DNA from: CATOSP01 sp965216155
GTDB taxonomy: Bacteria; Chloroflexota; Dehalococcoidia; Lucifugimonadales; UBA3495
Reading direction: 5' to 3'
Assembly (NCBI GenBank): GCA_965216155.1
Contig: CBDCFD010000006.1
Coordinates: 1,116,001 to 1,180,000 of the forward strand
Length of the DNA stretch: 64,000 nucleotides
Made by a program: the position numbers and the translations under genes. The notes beneath the pieces are model-generated. The model was not told the DNA's origin and made no database searches. It saw only the letters and a list, made by a program, of their open reading frames with translations. Below are positions 16,856 to 26,700 of the stretch, one piece after another; the stretch's first letter is position 1, and each line of letters opens with the position of its first letter.

Positions 16856-18052
16856 ATGCCAAGAGGAGATAGAGTCGCAGCGATAGTGGGTATTAACGAA
16901 TACCCGTTACGAGTGGTGGGCCCCGGCACCGGAGCCCTCCAGATGAAAGCTTCCTGCGCTGCCGAAGCCCTGGAAGACGCGGGTTTCACGTGGCAAGACG
17001 TGGACGCGGTCTACGACACCGGGACCGATCAGGGCATAGGCGGCCTGGGCATTTGCGAGTACTTCGGGTTCAAGCCCAAGGTCATAGACAACACTTCCGT
17101 CGGTGGGACTTCTTACGAGTTCCACGCCAACCACGCCGTGCGCATGATTGCCGAAGGCAAGTGCAACCTGGCCCTGATTACCTACGGTTCGACGTCCCAC
17201 TCCGACCGCCGGGCCATCGGAACGGCTGGAGCGACCGGACAGGGCGTGTCGAACATGATCAACAACATGGAAGACCCCTGGGGCCTGACGCTTATCGGCA
17301 ATTACGCCATGGTCAAGCAGCGTCACAAGCACCAGTACGGCACAACGGACGAGCAATTCGCTGCCATATCGGTAGCCACCCGGCGTCACGCCATGCGCAA
17401 CCCCGAGGCAGTGAAGGCCATGACCGATCTGGAGTTCGTCGGTGTGCGCGAGATCACCACGGAAGACGTGCTGGATTCCCGGGTGATAGCCTACCCGCTG
17501 CACCTGCTGGAATGCTGCATGGTTTCCGACGGCGCCGGCGCGGTGCTGATATCATCGGCTGAGATGGCCCGAAACGCGCGGAAAAAGCCGGTATGGATCA
17601 TCGGCGGCGGCGAGGCCACCAAATACCGGGAGAACGGCGGCGACATCACCGTCAGCGCCGGGGCCCAGTCGGCTCCGGTGGCCTTCGGCGAAGCCGGGGT
17701 GTCTCCTTCCGAAATCGACATCCTGATGGCCTACGACTCTTTCACCATCACCGTAATGTGCCTCATCGAGGACCTTGGCTTCTGCCCCAAGGGCGAGGGA
17801 GGGGCGTTCGTCAGCGACGGGAAGTTGCATTTCGACGACCCCCGCAAGCCCACGATCAACACAGACGGCGGCGGTCTATCCTCCAATCATCCGGGCGCAA
17901 GGGGAATCTTCCTTCTGATGGAAGCAACCCGGCAGCTACGGGGTGAGTCCACGTCACAGACGCCGGACCCCAAACTGGCGGTGGCCGTGGGCAACGGGGG
18001 TCAACTCGGTTCCCGACATGCCACCGGAGTAACCATACTGGCCGCTGACTAA
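16856..18052 (+). CDS. thiolase-like lipid-transfer (Ltp2-type) protein
   Basis: A 398-residue thiolase-fold protein of the SCP-x/lipid-transfer group. Where thiolases carry the acyl-accepting Cys the segment reads NTSVGGTSYEFHANHA (residues 79-93). The C-terminal CGGG loop is GNGGQLG, and the His motif (SSNHPGARG) is present. Loss of both Cys is seen in thiolase-like aldolases such as Ltp2, which pair with a DUF35 partner; a DUF35 gene follows 36 bases later. Retro-aldol cleavage of an acyl-CoA is therefore a reasonable inference, the substrate unknown. Confidence 0.8.
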   Translation: MPRGDRVAAIVGINEYPLRVVGPGTGALQMKASCAAEALEDAGFTWQDVDAVYDTGTDQGIGGLGICEYFGFKPKVIDNTSVGGTSYEFHANHAVRMIAEGKCNLALITYGSTSHSDRRAIGTAGATGQGVSNMINNMEDPWGLTLIGNYAMVKQRHKHQYGTTDEQFAAISVATRRHAMRNPEAVKAMTDLEFVGVREITTEDVLDSRVIAYPLHLLECCMVSDGAGAVLISSAEMARNARKKPVWIIGGGEATKYRENGGDITVSAGAQSAPVAFGEAGVSPSEIDILMAYDSFTITVMCLIEDLGFCPKGEGGAFVSDGKLHFDDPRKPTINTDGGGLSSNHPGARGIFLLMEATRQLRGESTSQTPDPKLAVAVGNGGQLGSRHATGVTILAAD

Positions 18053-18088
18053 TCGACGAATCAGAAACGAATTGGAGTAGAAGCTACG

Positions 18089-18505
18089 ATGCCACCGCTA
18101 AGGCCACAACCGAGATTCCCCGAGAATGACACCGAGCCCTTCTGGGAGGCCACCAAGAAGCGCGATCTGACATATCAAACGTGCAATAAGTGCGACAACG
18201 TCATCTTCTACCCGCGCCGCCACTGCACGAGTTGCGGGTCCGCCGACACCAAGTGGAACGTCTCCCAGGGGATGGGCACGGTCTACACCTTCAGCGTAAT
18301 CATGCAGAGCCGTCACCCGGCCTTCAAGGACCTGGGGGCTTACGCCGTCGCTTACGTGGACCTGGATGAAGGCTTCCGCATCATGACCAACATCGTGGGC
18401 GTACAAGACCCGACCAAGGACATCAAGTGCGGAATGCGGGTCAAGCTGAGTTGGGAAGACCAGGGGGAAGGGGAGATCGCTCTTCCCATGTTCGAGCCTG
18501 CCTGA
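18089..18505 (+). CDS. DUF35 OB-fold zinc-ribbon protein, partner of the thiolase-like protein
   Basis: A 138-residue DUF35 protein. A zinc-ribbon has CNKC and CTSC (YQTCNKCDNVIFYPRRHCTSCG), followed by an OB-fold acyl-CoA-binding domain (VYTFSVIMQS, AYVDLDEGFRIMTNIVG, GMRVKLSWEDQG). DUF35 proteins bind thiolase-like enzymes and supply CoA binding. It lies directly downstream on the same strand and forms an operon with the thiolase-like gene. Confidence 0.85.
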   Translation: MPPLRPQPRFPENDTEPFWEATKKRDLTYQTCNKCDNVIFYPRRHCTSCGSADTKWNVSQGMGTVYTFSVIMQSRHPAFKDLGAYAVAYVDLDEGFRIMTNIVGVQDPTKDIKCGMRVKLSWEDQGEGEIALPMFEPA

Positions 18506-18564
18506 TTCAGGAGCGCAATTGCAGGGGCGGCGGCTTGTCCCCGCCCCGTCCGGCGTTGGGGACG

Positions 18565-18590
18565 CCAGGGCAACCACAAGGGTTGCCCCT
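18565..18590. repeat. 26-bp palindromic intergenic repeat, copy 2
   Basis: Exact reverse complement of the element at 3554-3579, located between convergent genes. The same flanking GTAGGGG context extends the similarity slightly. Confidence 0.75.
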
Positions 18591-18612
18591 ACCAACCCAC
18601 ACCATAACCAGT

Positions 18613-18891
18613 CTAGCCTGGCAGCAGCCCATCGCCCACGAATAGCTCTTCGGCTTCCATGAGCGTAATGTCGGGTTCCGGCAGGATCAGGTCAGACTCG
18701 ACCAGTTCGTCGATGGGCAGGGGTGACCCGTTTTCACGGACGAGGCCCAACATCATCGCCAAAAGGGTCTGAAATTTGGTCTCGTCCTCTGTCTCCACAG
18801 CTTCCACCAAATCGTTGTCGATGTCGTTTAGCTGGTCTATGAAGGAGCCAGGGAGATTGTACTGGCCCTCGTTGGTGATGCGAACGATCAT
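18613..18891 (-). CDS. pspAA: PspA-associated protein PspAA
   Basis: A 92-residue PspAA protein: MIVRITNEGQYNLPGSFIDQLNDIDNDLVEAVE, ending with PLPIDELVESDLILPEPDITLMEAEELF. The family is found beside PspA in Actinobacteria, Chloroflexi and archaea. It overlaps the end of pspA by four bases and is probably translated with it. Its role in envelope-stress response is inferred from this conserved pairing. Confidence 0.85.
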   Translation of the reverse strand: MIVRITNEGQYNLPGSFIDQLNDIDNDLVEAVETEDETKFQTLLAMMLGLVRENGSPLPIDELVESDLILPEPDITLMEAEELFVGDGLLPG

Positions 18892-19619
18892 TCACGGCCG
18901 TCCGGTAGCTGCCTTCGTTCCGTTGAAGGCAGGGATGCCCTAAGGGAAGCAAGCTCGGATTCCACGTTCTGGCTGGCGGCCAGTTTGTCCAGTTCCCTGG
19001 AAATGTCGTCCCCGCCGCCGGTGAAGTCCTCCAGGACCCCAGTAGCAGCCAGTTCATCGATGGCTCCGGCGCGGGCTCGCATCTTGTCGGTCTTCATCTC
19101 GGCCCGTTCGACGGCCAGCCCGATGTCGCCCATCTCTTCCGAGATCCCGGACAGGGCCGACCCTATGCGGACCTGGGCTTGGGCAGCGTTGTACTGCGCC
19201 TTGATGACTTCCTTCTTGGTACGGAAGGCGGCAACCTTGGCCTGGAGCCGCTGTTCCGCCTGGGTGAGCTTTTCCTGCTCCAGCTCCATGCCGGATATCT
19301 GTTCATCCAACCCCTGAAGCTCGAGGAGCGCCGTCTGCTTGCGCTGGAGGGCCAGCCTGGCCAGGTCTTCCCGCCCGGCTTCCAGCGCCTGCCGGGCCTG
19401 CATGTCGAGCCGGGCCACGCTCTCCTGGACCTTGGACGCCTGCTGCTGGATCTGGCGCTTGGCGGCGACCATCTCCACCACGCCGCGCTTGACGTTGCGC
19501 AGCATCTCCATCTGCTTCTCGTAGGAGTAGTCCAGGGTTTCCCGCGGGTCCTCCGCTTGGTCCATGATCCGGTTCATCTTCGATTTTACAATGGTGGACA
19601 TACGCGAGAGCATTCCCAT
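18888..19619 (-). CDS. pspA: PspA/IM30 (Vipp1-like) membrane-stress protein
   Basis: A 243-residue PspA: MGMLSRMSTIVKSKMNRIMDQAEDPRETLDYSYEKQ at the N-terminus, then a long alpha-helical coiled-coil rich in Glu, Gln and Ala. PspA assembles on the inner membrane to preserve integrity under stress (ESCRT-III-like family). First gene of the pspA-pspAA operon. Confidence 0.92.
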   Translation of the reverse strand: MGMLSRMSTIVKSKMNRIMDQAEDPRETLDYSYEKQMEMLRNVKRGVVEMVAAKRQIQQQASKVQESVARLDMQARQALEAGREDLARLALQRKQTALLELQGLDEQISGMELEQEKLTQAEQRLQAKVAAFRTKKEVIKAQYNAAQAQVRIGSALSGISEEMGDIGLAVERAEMKTDKMRARAGAIDELAATGVLEDFTGGGDDISRELDKLAASQNVESELASLRASLPSTERRQLPDGRE

Positions 19620-19743
19620 GGCGCACCTCCAATCAGGTTTTCGTTATATTCGTTCACCGTATAGTCTAGCGTAATGGGTTGGGGTGGGGTTGGGGGACGC
19701 CCTCACCCTTTTCCCGAGGGCGAAAGAACGCTGGAAAAGTAGG

Positions 19744-19941
19744 TCAGAAACTGCCTGACCTACGTCCCTTGCCAGATATCATGGAGACCAACGCAACCAC
19801 AACAGCAATTAAACCGATGACAATGAGAATTAGGCCGGTAAAATCCACGAGAAACTCAAACAATCGTGAACGGACCAACAGCCCCAGCACCAACAGGACG
19901 ATTCCCATGACTAACCAGCCACCGGCGCTGACGTTTCCCAT
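19744..19941 (-). CDS. 65-residue two-span membrane protein
   Basis: MGNVSAGGWLVMGIVLLVLGLLV followed by FTGLILIVIGLIAVVVALVSMI gives two transmembrane segments and a short basic tail. The start is chosen at MGNVSAG because AGGAG lies just upstream; an in-frame extension lacks one. Its position upstream of pspA on the same strand may indicate a membrane-stress role, but this is only contextual. Confidence 0.55.
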   Translation of the reverse strand: MGNVSAGGWLVMGIVLLVLGLLVRSRLFEFLVDFTGLILIVIGLIAVVVALVSMISGKGRRSGSF

Positions 19942-20019
19942 AGCGCACTCCTTCACTCCCACTGGGAATTCCCCTAGTTCAACCTTATATTCTTCGGGTG
20001 GCAGGGTCAAGTACCCCTG

Positions 20020-20181
20020 GAGAAAATTGCGAAACTCCCCGGCTGGGCTTGCTACCGCTGATGGAGGACGAATACCGTCAAAATGTCAGATGAATTCCAC
20101 TTACCCTCATTGGCCGATGAATCCTATTCACGCTATTTTTCTTCTGTCTCTTCGGCAACTAAAGAGTTTCGCAATTTTCTC
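20020..20181. repeat. 162-bp element bounded by 18-bp perfect inverted repeats
   Basis: GAGAAAATTGCGAAACTC at 20020-20037 is repeated in exact inverse at 20164-20181. The interior has no ORF. It resembles a MITE-like or regulatory element in the 19942-20360 intergenic gap. No convincing target duplication was found (ACCCCT lies near both ends but offset). Confidence 0.6.
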
Positions 20182-20360
20182 ACCCCTAAACTCTGATTGA
20201 CCCGCTTCGGCGGCCTGCGTATACTCAACCCCCCGGGCGGGCTTTGACAGCGCCCGTCCCGGCTCCGACTTTATTCTAAACAAGGTGTTGAGTCCCATGA
20301 TCTTCACCTCATCCTCAACCACGAGTCCGGCCTCTGCCCGGCCCTCCGGAGTCTGACATT

Positions 20361-20966
20361 ATGCTGCGGGGGTTGTTTGGAAGGGAAAAACGCAAGCGGG
20401 GCCGCGACTTATCCCCGAGCCAGGACGACACGATCCGGGCGGCAAGAGTCGGCGATGTACTGACGATTTCCGGCCTGGGCCTAGAATATGAAGACCGCTA
20501 TTTCTTCATCGAGAGGCGTCACCGGTACACCACCGGCCCGGAGACCTGGTACGAGTTGGTGTGCTCCGAAGGGGATACCCAGGTCTGGATAGACTGGACC
20601 GAGGGATATGACCTAGCCATCTCCGCTACCGGAAACCCCGAACCTTCGGGGCTGGGCAGCATCGGGCTTAGCGAGGACGACTTGGTGGCGTTGGACGAGC
20701 AGCACTCCATCGACAACTACGTCACGATCGAAGGCGACGACTACTACTACCGCAACAGCGCAGAGGTCTTCTTTTATAGAGATGAGAGCGGGCCGGGCGA
20801 GAGCTTCTATCACTGGGACTTCCTGAGCGAAAATGATCTCCGCGTCCTGTCGATCACCAAGTGGGAAGTGAGACCCTTCGAGGTAGTATTCAGCGAGGTA
20901 CTATCGCCGGACAATATCACTCTATATAAGGGTGAACGTCCGGAACCAGGGCGCGGGAGAAGCTGA
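20361..20966 (+). CDS. DUF4178 family protein
   Basis: A 201-residue protein with the DUF4178 pattern: RAARVGDVLTISGLGLEYEDRYFFIERRHRY, WYELVCSEGDTQVWIDWTEG and a C-terminal ITKWEVRPFEVVFSEV. It is cytoplasmic, with a basic N-terminus (GREKRKRGRD). DUF4178 genes commonly sit beside DUF350 membrane proteins, PspA and polyamine synthesis genes; here DUF350 follows with a one-base overlap and PspA is 1 kb away. Molecular function is unknown. Confidence 0.75.
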   Translation: MLRGLFGREKRKRGRDLSPSQDDTIRAARVGDVLTISGLGLEYEDRYFFIERRHRYTTGPETWYELVCSEGDTQVWIDWTEGYDLAISATGNPEPSGLGSIGLSEDDLVALDEQHSIDNYVTIEGDDYYYRNSAEVFFYRDESGPGESFYHWDFLSENDLRVLSITKWEVRPFEVVFSEVLSPDNITLYKGERPEPGRGRS

Positions 20967-21928
20967 TGTTAGATACGCTGGTTGAGACCCTCCAGACATT
21001 CCTCCGGGGTCTCGTGTTCGTAGGGCTGGGGTTAGTGGTGCTGGTGATAGCCAAATTCATCCGGGACCTGGTTACTCACTACAACGTCGACCAAGAAGTC
21101 ACCGATAGGCAGAACCTGGCGGTTGCGCTGCGGCTTAGCGGCTATTTGATCGGGGTGATCCTGATTTTTCTTGGGGCCTTGTACCATCCGTCTCCCTTTG
21201 GGGGACTCGGTGGGGCGGGACCATCCTCGGTGGCCGAACTGGTCCTTCTTAGTTCGTACATGGCACAAGATGGGCTTGGATTCAACCAGGCTTTTGGCGT
21301 GGACGTGCTCAGGGTGCTTCTCTACTCTCTCGCGGGGATCGTCGCCCTGAATCTGGTGCGGCCGTTGATGAATCGCCTGGTGCTGTACAAGTTCGACATC
21401 GAGGAAGAGGTCGTTCGCGGCCAAAATGTGGGGAGCGGCGCGGCCGAATTCGGTATGTACGTAGCCGTCGGGTTACTGGTTGCGGGGGCGGTGTCAGGCG
21501 AGGCCGGCGGCAGTGAGATCGAAGCGGCGCTGACATCGCTGGCGTTCTTCGGGATGGGACTTGTCTTGCTGGTTGCGTTTGCCCTGTTCTACGAGTTCAC
21601 CACTTCCTTTGACATTCACGACGAGATAGAGGGCAACAACATAGCGGTGGGTATCGCGTTTGGGGGCAACCTGATAGCCATCGGCCTGGTTGCCATGAAG
21701 GCAGTGTTCGGCGAGTTCCTTGGCTGGGGTGAAAGCATAGCCGCCTTTGTCATCTATGGGGTGATCGGGTTTGCCCTCCTCTACGTGATGCGGCTGCTGA
21801 TAGACTTGCTCGTGTTGCACTCCGTGAAGGTTTCGGTGGCTTTATCCACGGACCGGAACATAGGCGTAGCGTACATCGAAAGCGCGGTGGTAATCAGCTC
21901 TGCGATGGTGCTCTTCGTGGCGATCTAG
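20966..21928 (+). CDS. DUF350 (YjfL-like) polytopic membrane protein
   Basis: A 320-residue membrane protein with repeated DUF350 units, about eight transmembrane segments. Each unit carries the pattern of a hydrophobic pair followed by the motif type DQEVTDRQNLAVALRLSGYLIG (also EEEVVRGQNVGSGAAEFG and HDEIEGNNIAVGIAFGGNLIA), so two to three tandem repeats. Translationally coupled to DUF4178 (ATG overlaps the TGA). A role in membrane stress is suggested only by the PspA context. Confidence 0.8.
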   Translation: MLDTLVETLQTFLRGLVFVGLGLVVLVIAKFIRDLVTHYNVDQEVTDRQNLAVALRLSGYLIGVILIFLGALYHPSPFGGLGGAGPSSVAELVLLSSYMAQDGLGFNQAFGVDVLRVLLYSLAGIVALNLVRPLMNRLVLYKFDIEEEVVRGQNVGSGAAEFGMYVAVGLLVAGAVSGEAGGSEIEAALTSLAFFGMGLVLLVAFALFYEFTTSFDIHDEIEGNNIAVGIAFGGNLIAIGLVAMKAVFGEFLGWGESIAAFVIYGVIGFALLYVMRLLIDLLVLHSVKVSVALSTDRNIGVAYIESAVVISSAMVLFVAI

Positions 21929-22971
21929 CTTCGTGGTAGAGACCTCCGCACCCGCCGCCGGACTGCTCTCTGCTCTTCCAATTCCCGCATCTTTTCCCGG
22001 CGCTCCTCAAGGTAAGCGAAGCCGTGTTCGCAGACCCAGCCGATCAGGTCGTCCCCCACGTCGTACCGATTGACCGCCGGTTCAAGTATGCTGTCGAAAA
22101 ACTCTTCCTCGTGGACCCGGGTCTTCCATTCGGGCAGATGCTCATCCAGCGACCCGTCATATAGGCGCAAGAGGAACACTGTGCGCACGGGGTCCAAGCT
22201 CTCCGCGCCAAATACCTGGACACGCAGGTCGATTCCTTTGCCGGTCTCGAACTCAATCCTGTCCGAGTCTACGTCCATGAACGTGTCCCTGAAGTGTTCG
22301 TATAAGTCGATGTAGGACTCGGTTTCAGCGAGCAACTCGTCGATATATAACTTACCTTCCTCGGACATTTCAAGGATTGAGCCGTCTTCAGACTTAGCAA
22401 TTAATCCCTCATGCTGAGCCAAATCGGTTATTTGGACTAGGGCCTGGTCCTCGGCCTCTACCGGGACAACGGGTAGTTCCACTTCATACTTGTCCAGGAA
22501 GTACAGGAGCGTCATGGACCGAAGCCAGTCCAGCAGCTCGTCTTTAGAGCCCCAGAACTCGGAACGAGCCGCGTAATCGACGGCGTGGTAGCGCTGCTCA
22601 ACGTGGATGTTAAGCAGGTAGGGAGCAGTATGGGCCGGACCTGGCGCCGGGGCAGTTTCCAAGTAGGTGGAGACCCTGGAGGCGAGGGCGGCATCCTCCG
22701 TTTCCCCGGCGGACACGGCCAATAGGCATCTACCCTGCCGCCATTCCTCCATAACGTCCAGAAAGACACCGTATATCTCCGGGAGGTCCGGGTTCGCGCG
22801 AAGGTCGAAGGCCGACGCAATTGCCTCACGCTCGTCTTCGTCTTCCGGGAACAGGCGGTCCAGGAGTTGACCGATGGAGAGTCTGCTATGCCCAGACGGC
22901 AACACCAAGTGGAAACAGTCTTTCGGGTCCATACCGGTCAGACTTGCCCTGAACTCAAACGGGCCGCTCAC
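21925..22971 (-). CDS. uncharacterised 348-residue acidic protein, last gene of the SecA-paralogue operon
   Basis: No family recognised. The protein starts MSGPFEFRASLTGMDPKDCFHLVLPSGHSRLSIGQLLDRLF and has no signal or membrane segment. It has a strongly acidic middle (EDEDEREAIASAF) and a basic C-terminal tail (RRRVRRSLPRS). The opening resembles the start of the transglutaminase-like protein in this operon (SGHILQL...LTLGRLLDK versus SGHSRLS...IGQLLDR), so both may share a small N-terminal domain. It overlaps the lipoprotein gene by four bases, and its 3' end overlaps the convergent DUF350 gene. Confidence 0.6.
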   Translation of the reverse strand: MSGPFEFRASLTGMDPKDCFHLVLPSGHSRLSIGQLLDRLFPEDEDEREAIASAFDLRANPDLPEIYGVFLDVMEEWRQGRCLLAVSAGETEDAALASRVSTYLETAPAPGPAHTAPYLLNIHVEQRYHAVDYAARSEFWGSKDELLDWLRSMTLLYFLDKYEVELPVVPVEAEDQALVQITDLAQHEGLIAKSEDGSILEMSEEGKLYIDELLAETESYIDLYEHFRDTFMDVDSDRIEFETGKGIDLRVQVFGAESLDPVRTVFLLRLYDGSLDEHLPEWKTRVHEEEFFDSILEPAVNRYDVGDDLIGWVCEHGFAYLEERREKMRELEEQRAVRRRVRRSLPRS

Positions 22972-23771
22972 AAGCCCCGTCCCTTCACCCGGAAAGCGCC
23001 GCCAGCACCCGACGCACCCGACCTAGAAGAATAACTGGAGAAGAAGCCAGACGACGGCCGGCTCCGCCCCAGCGTATTGCTACTCTTGAACCCCCCGGTT
23101 GCCCTCTGAGTGGACTGGTAAGTGCGGCGGCTGGAGCTTACGTTGCCCCGAGATTGCTGGTAGCGGGACCCGGCAAATTGAGCCTGCCGCTGATGAAAGG
23201 ACCCGTTCCGCTGGGCCTGCCTGGTATAGGCCGACGATTGCCGGTAGCTTGTGCGCTGGCGCCGCATGTCGGAGGTGCGGGCAGGGGGTGTATTGTAGTA
23301 ATAACCCCGGGGGCCGATAGACGATAGCAACAGGTAGGTAAAAAGGAAGTCGCCCGCCCCGAAATGGCTGTTGTAGTAGCCGTTGCCGTGGTAACCGCGC
23401 ATGTCGTATTCGTCGTTGGACCCCTTCACGATGTCGAAGAGCTGGTCGTCCGAGGAGTCATCTATCTCGCCGTTACCATTCAAGTCTTCCCAACCCTCCA
23501 GCGTCAATTGGGAGCCGTCCTGCTTGGCCCTGACCAAAATCAGCCCGTCGCCCTCGTAGATCTCGTTCACCCGCTGCTCGAAGTCGGTTGCGCTCTTAGA
23601 ATCCTTGAAGGCGGCTTGCACGTCGTCCAGATTAATCCGTCCTGCCGCGCCGTCGGTCGCCGCCCAATCTTCGTAGGAAGGGCCGCCACCGCAGGCGGCA
23701 ATCAGCGGGGAAACCGCCACTAGGCCGCCCAGGGACAGGGCTGCGCTTAATTTTATTGGTCTTCGGACCAT
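22968..23771 (-). CDS. lipoprotein with EF-hand-like loop and Ser/Arg/Gln-rich tail
   Basis: A 267-residue protein with a type II signal: basic MVRRPIKLSAALSLGGLVAV then the lipobox IAACGGG (lipidated Cys about residue 27). DLNGNGEIDDSSDD around residue 95 looks like an EF-hand/dockerin calcium loop. The final 100 residues are low complexity, rich in Ser, Arg, Gln, Tyr and Gly, with many Gln and Lys/Arg side chains. It is directly downstream of the SecA paralogue (two-base gap). It is a plausible export client or crosslinking substrate, but this is inference. Confidence 0.7.
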   Translation of the reverse strand: MVRRPIKLSAALSLGGLVAVSPLIAACGGGPSYEDWAATDGAAGRINLDDVQAAFKDSKSATDFEQRVNEIYEGDGLILVRAKQDGSQLTLEGWEDLNGNGEIDDSSDDQLFDIVKGSNDEYDMRGYHGNGYYNSHFGAGDFLFTYLLLSSIGPRGYYYNTPPARTSDMRRQRTSYRQSSAYTRQAQRNGSFHQRQAQFAGSRYQQSRGNVSSSRRTYQSTQRATGGFKSSNTLGRSRPSSGFFSSYSSRSGASGAGGAFRVKGRGL

Positions 23772-23773
23772 GG

Positions 23774-26700
23774 TCAGTCACTCCTTGCGGCAGCTTCCAT
23801 TAGGACCGCCGGTGGGACCGCCGGCCTGGGAAGCTCCGCCAATAGCATCTCCACTTGTTCGCTTACAGATTGTTCACTTGCCGGGGTTGGCCGCTCCAAC
23901 TCAAGACCAGGCGATGAGAAAGGAAAAGCCGCCAACTTCACCAGGAATTCGGAGTCCACTTGCTCCCAAAACTCGTCCCATGCCCTGGAGCTATACCGCA
24001 CGTATGCGGCCACGGCTGACTTGTGGCTGCGCGCGCCGAGAATATGATTGGACATAGAGTCTCGAAGCCGGGTCAGATGCTCCCTCCACAGTCCGTCGCT
24101 GGTCTGCAAGTACAGAAGTCTGGCTGTTTCCTCGAACAAGCCCGGCCCAGCACAGGCCGAGGACTCGTCTAATTTCCCGGCAAGAATTCGGCCAATCTCC
24201 TCCGGGAGTATGTCCAGGGCGCAACCATAGAGGTCCGAGCAGTTCACTCCGTAGTCCAGCGCGGCCTCCTCTGCCAGCCGGCCGAACTGCCGGGAATACA
24301 GGTCGTGAGTCGACCTATCCAGGTAGCGGTTAACCAACCCGGATGCTTGCAGGAAGGCAATTTCACGGCACTTATCGCGGATTCGGGAGGAGCCTATGAC
24401 CTGCTGGCGGCGGCGGTAGAAGAGGCGGGTCTGTAAATCAGGGACCGCGAAGTAGTCTTGCATCAGGCCCCTTTGCGCCTCGCCTTCCCGCTCGGAATCC
24501 CGCCGGAGTCCTGCCACCAGATTGGCGACCGCGTCTCCCGAGAAATACTCCCTCCCAATCGCATCCACTCCCAGGCGCCTCGAAAGCCTCAGTATCTCTC
24601 CGGCCCGAAGGTTTAAAAGCCGGTCTTCGAGGGACAGAAACGACACGGTCTCCCCAAATTCACCCTGCCTGCCACTCCTGCCGTTGAATTGCAGGTGGAC
24701 CCTGGTAGAGTCGTGCATCTCGGCCGCTATCACACACAGTCCGAGGGAAAACTCAGTCTTGACCTCACCAACTCCCGCACCATGCCTGCCCTTGAGCGAA
24801 ACGCGGACTTCCCGGCCGTCGCAGGCAGTATCCAAACTGAGCGCCAGGTCTAATTCCTCCCTGAGCGACTGTGCCTGTCCGGGAGAACGGCAGGACACAA
24901 CCACATCTCCGGCATCCCGGGCCGCCAACTCCTCGATCAGTCCCACGTACCGGCGTGTTATCCGCGCGTTGAGACCTGGCTCCAGAAGTATGTCGGTCCC
25001 GCGTCCCGCCATGTTGGTTGCCACGGTAACCGCCTCGAACCGGCCCGCGTCCCTAACGATTTGAGCTTCTTGGTGAGTAGCTACGGCGTTCAACAGATTG
25101 TGTGGTATGCCGCGCTCGGCGAGACGGCGGCTCAACTCCTCCGACTGCCGCACCGTGCCGGTCCCCACCAGGACGGGTTGCCCGGCCCAGTGCCGCCTGA
25201 CTACTTCGTCAACCAACGCCCTTAGCTTTTCTTCTCCGGTAAGGTAGACTCGCGGCCCCAAGTCTACCCGCATCATCGCGTTGCTGGGTGGCACCACTAC
25301 CACGTCCAACCCATACTTCTGATCGAACTCGCCGGCAGATACCGCAGCCGTCCCGGTCATACCGCTGACGTGGTCATAAAGGGCGATGAACCCGGCGACG
25401 GATATCTGCCCCAGCGTGTCGAATTCCTGCCTGAGAGTAACACCTTCCTTGGCTTCCAACGCCGAATGCAGGCTGAACTGGTACACTGAGTCAGTCTTGG
25501 GCCTGCCGGTGTGCCGGTCGATTAGCACGATGGCATCATCATCGACAACGTAGTCTACTCCCCGCTTGAGAAGCAGGAACGCGCGGAGCATCTGGTACAC
25601 GTAGTTGCCCAGGGCGTACTGGCGAGCAACCCTGCGGGAGAGATTGACGGCGCGCTTGCGGCGCTCAGCGATAGGCATACGGTCCCCTACGTCCGGGGGG
25701 GCCGAGTATTCCGCGGAGCGCCAACGGTCGTAAATCCGGCCCAGTTGCTTCTCCAGAAACTCCCAACCCTCTTCGGTCAGGGTGACGAAGCGCAAGTCCG
25801 GATCGACGGCGTAGAGAAGCCCGATGGTCAGGCCGGAGTGGTCATCTCCGGCCAGAGCCCGGACGCGCCTGGCCCGGCTGGGAGCGACGGCGAGAAGGTC
25901 TTGAAGAGTGGAATCTTCCGGCTGGGCCAGCATCAGCCTAGCCATCAACTCCAGACGCACCCCTTCCCGGACATCCTGCCCGGACGCGCGTTCAGCCAAT
26001 GACTTGGCCCTGATATGCTGGGCATCGATGAGGGCCGAGACCGCCCCTTTTACTTTGCCCACAGGGCGCGCCACCTCTATAGGGTTTCCGGAAATGATCA
26101 TAGGAGTGAACGCCTCGTCGATCAGCGCGTGGTCCACTTCGTCTATGATGGCCGCTTGCAAGTTCCCTTGCACCCGGTCATCGGGGTTAACCTTGAGATT
26201 GTCCCTCAAATAATCGAACCCGAACTCCCGCATGGTCCCATAGACGATTTGGTTCCTGTAGGCGTATCTTCGCTCCGCGTCTTCCATCTGGCCGAAAACG
26301 GCCCCGGAGCTGATGCCCAGAGACTCGTATACCGGCAGCAGTAATTCGGCATCCCGCGCGGCCAGGTAGTCGTTGGCCGTAACGAGATGAACAAGACGCC
26401 CCAGCAAGGCATGCAGCACCGCGGGGAAGGCCGCCGCCACCGTTTTGCCCTCTCCGGCGTTCATCTGAACGACTCTTCCGTGAAACATGTGCAGGCCGGC
26501 GAGCAACTGTTCGTCGGTGACCTGAAACCGGAGCCCTGTATCGGAGCCATGTCTACGGATGGCGCTGTAAAACGCCGCCGGGAGGTGGATTTCCGAGAGA
26601 CGCCGGTATTTCCGCTCTTCGGAGACGCGCGACAACGCATCGCTGACGGCGGATTGGTCTAGTCCAATATACGGCGGGCCATTGAAACGGGTGAAGGGTC

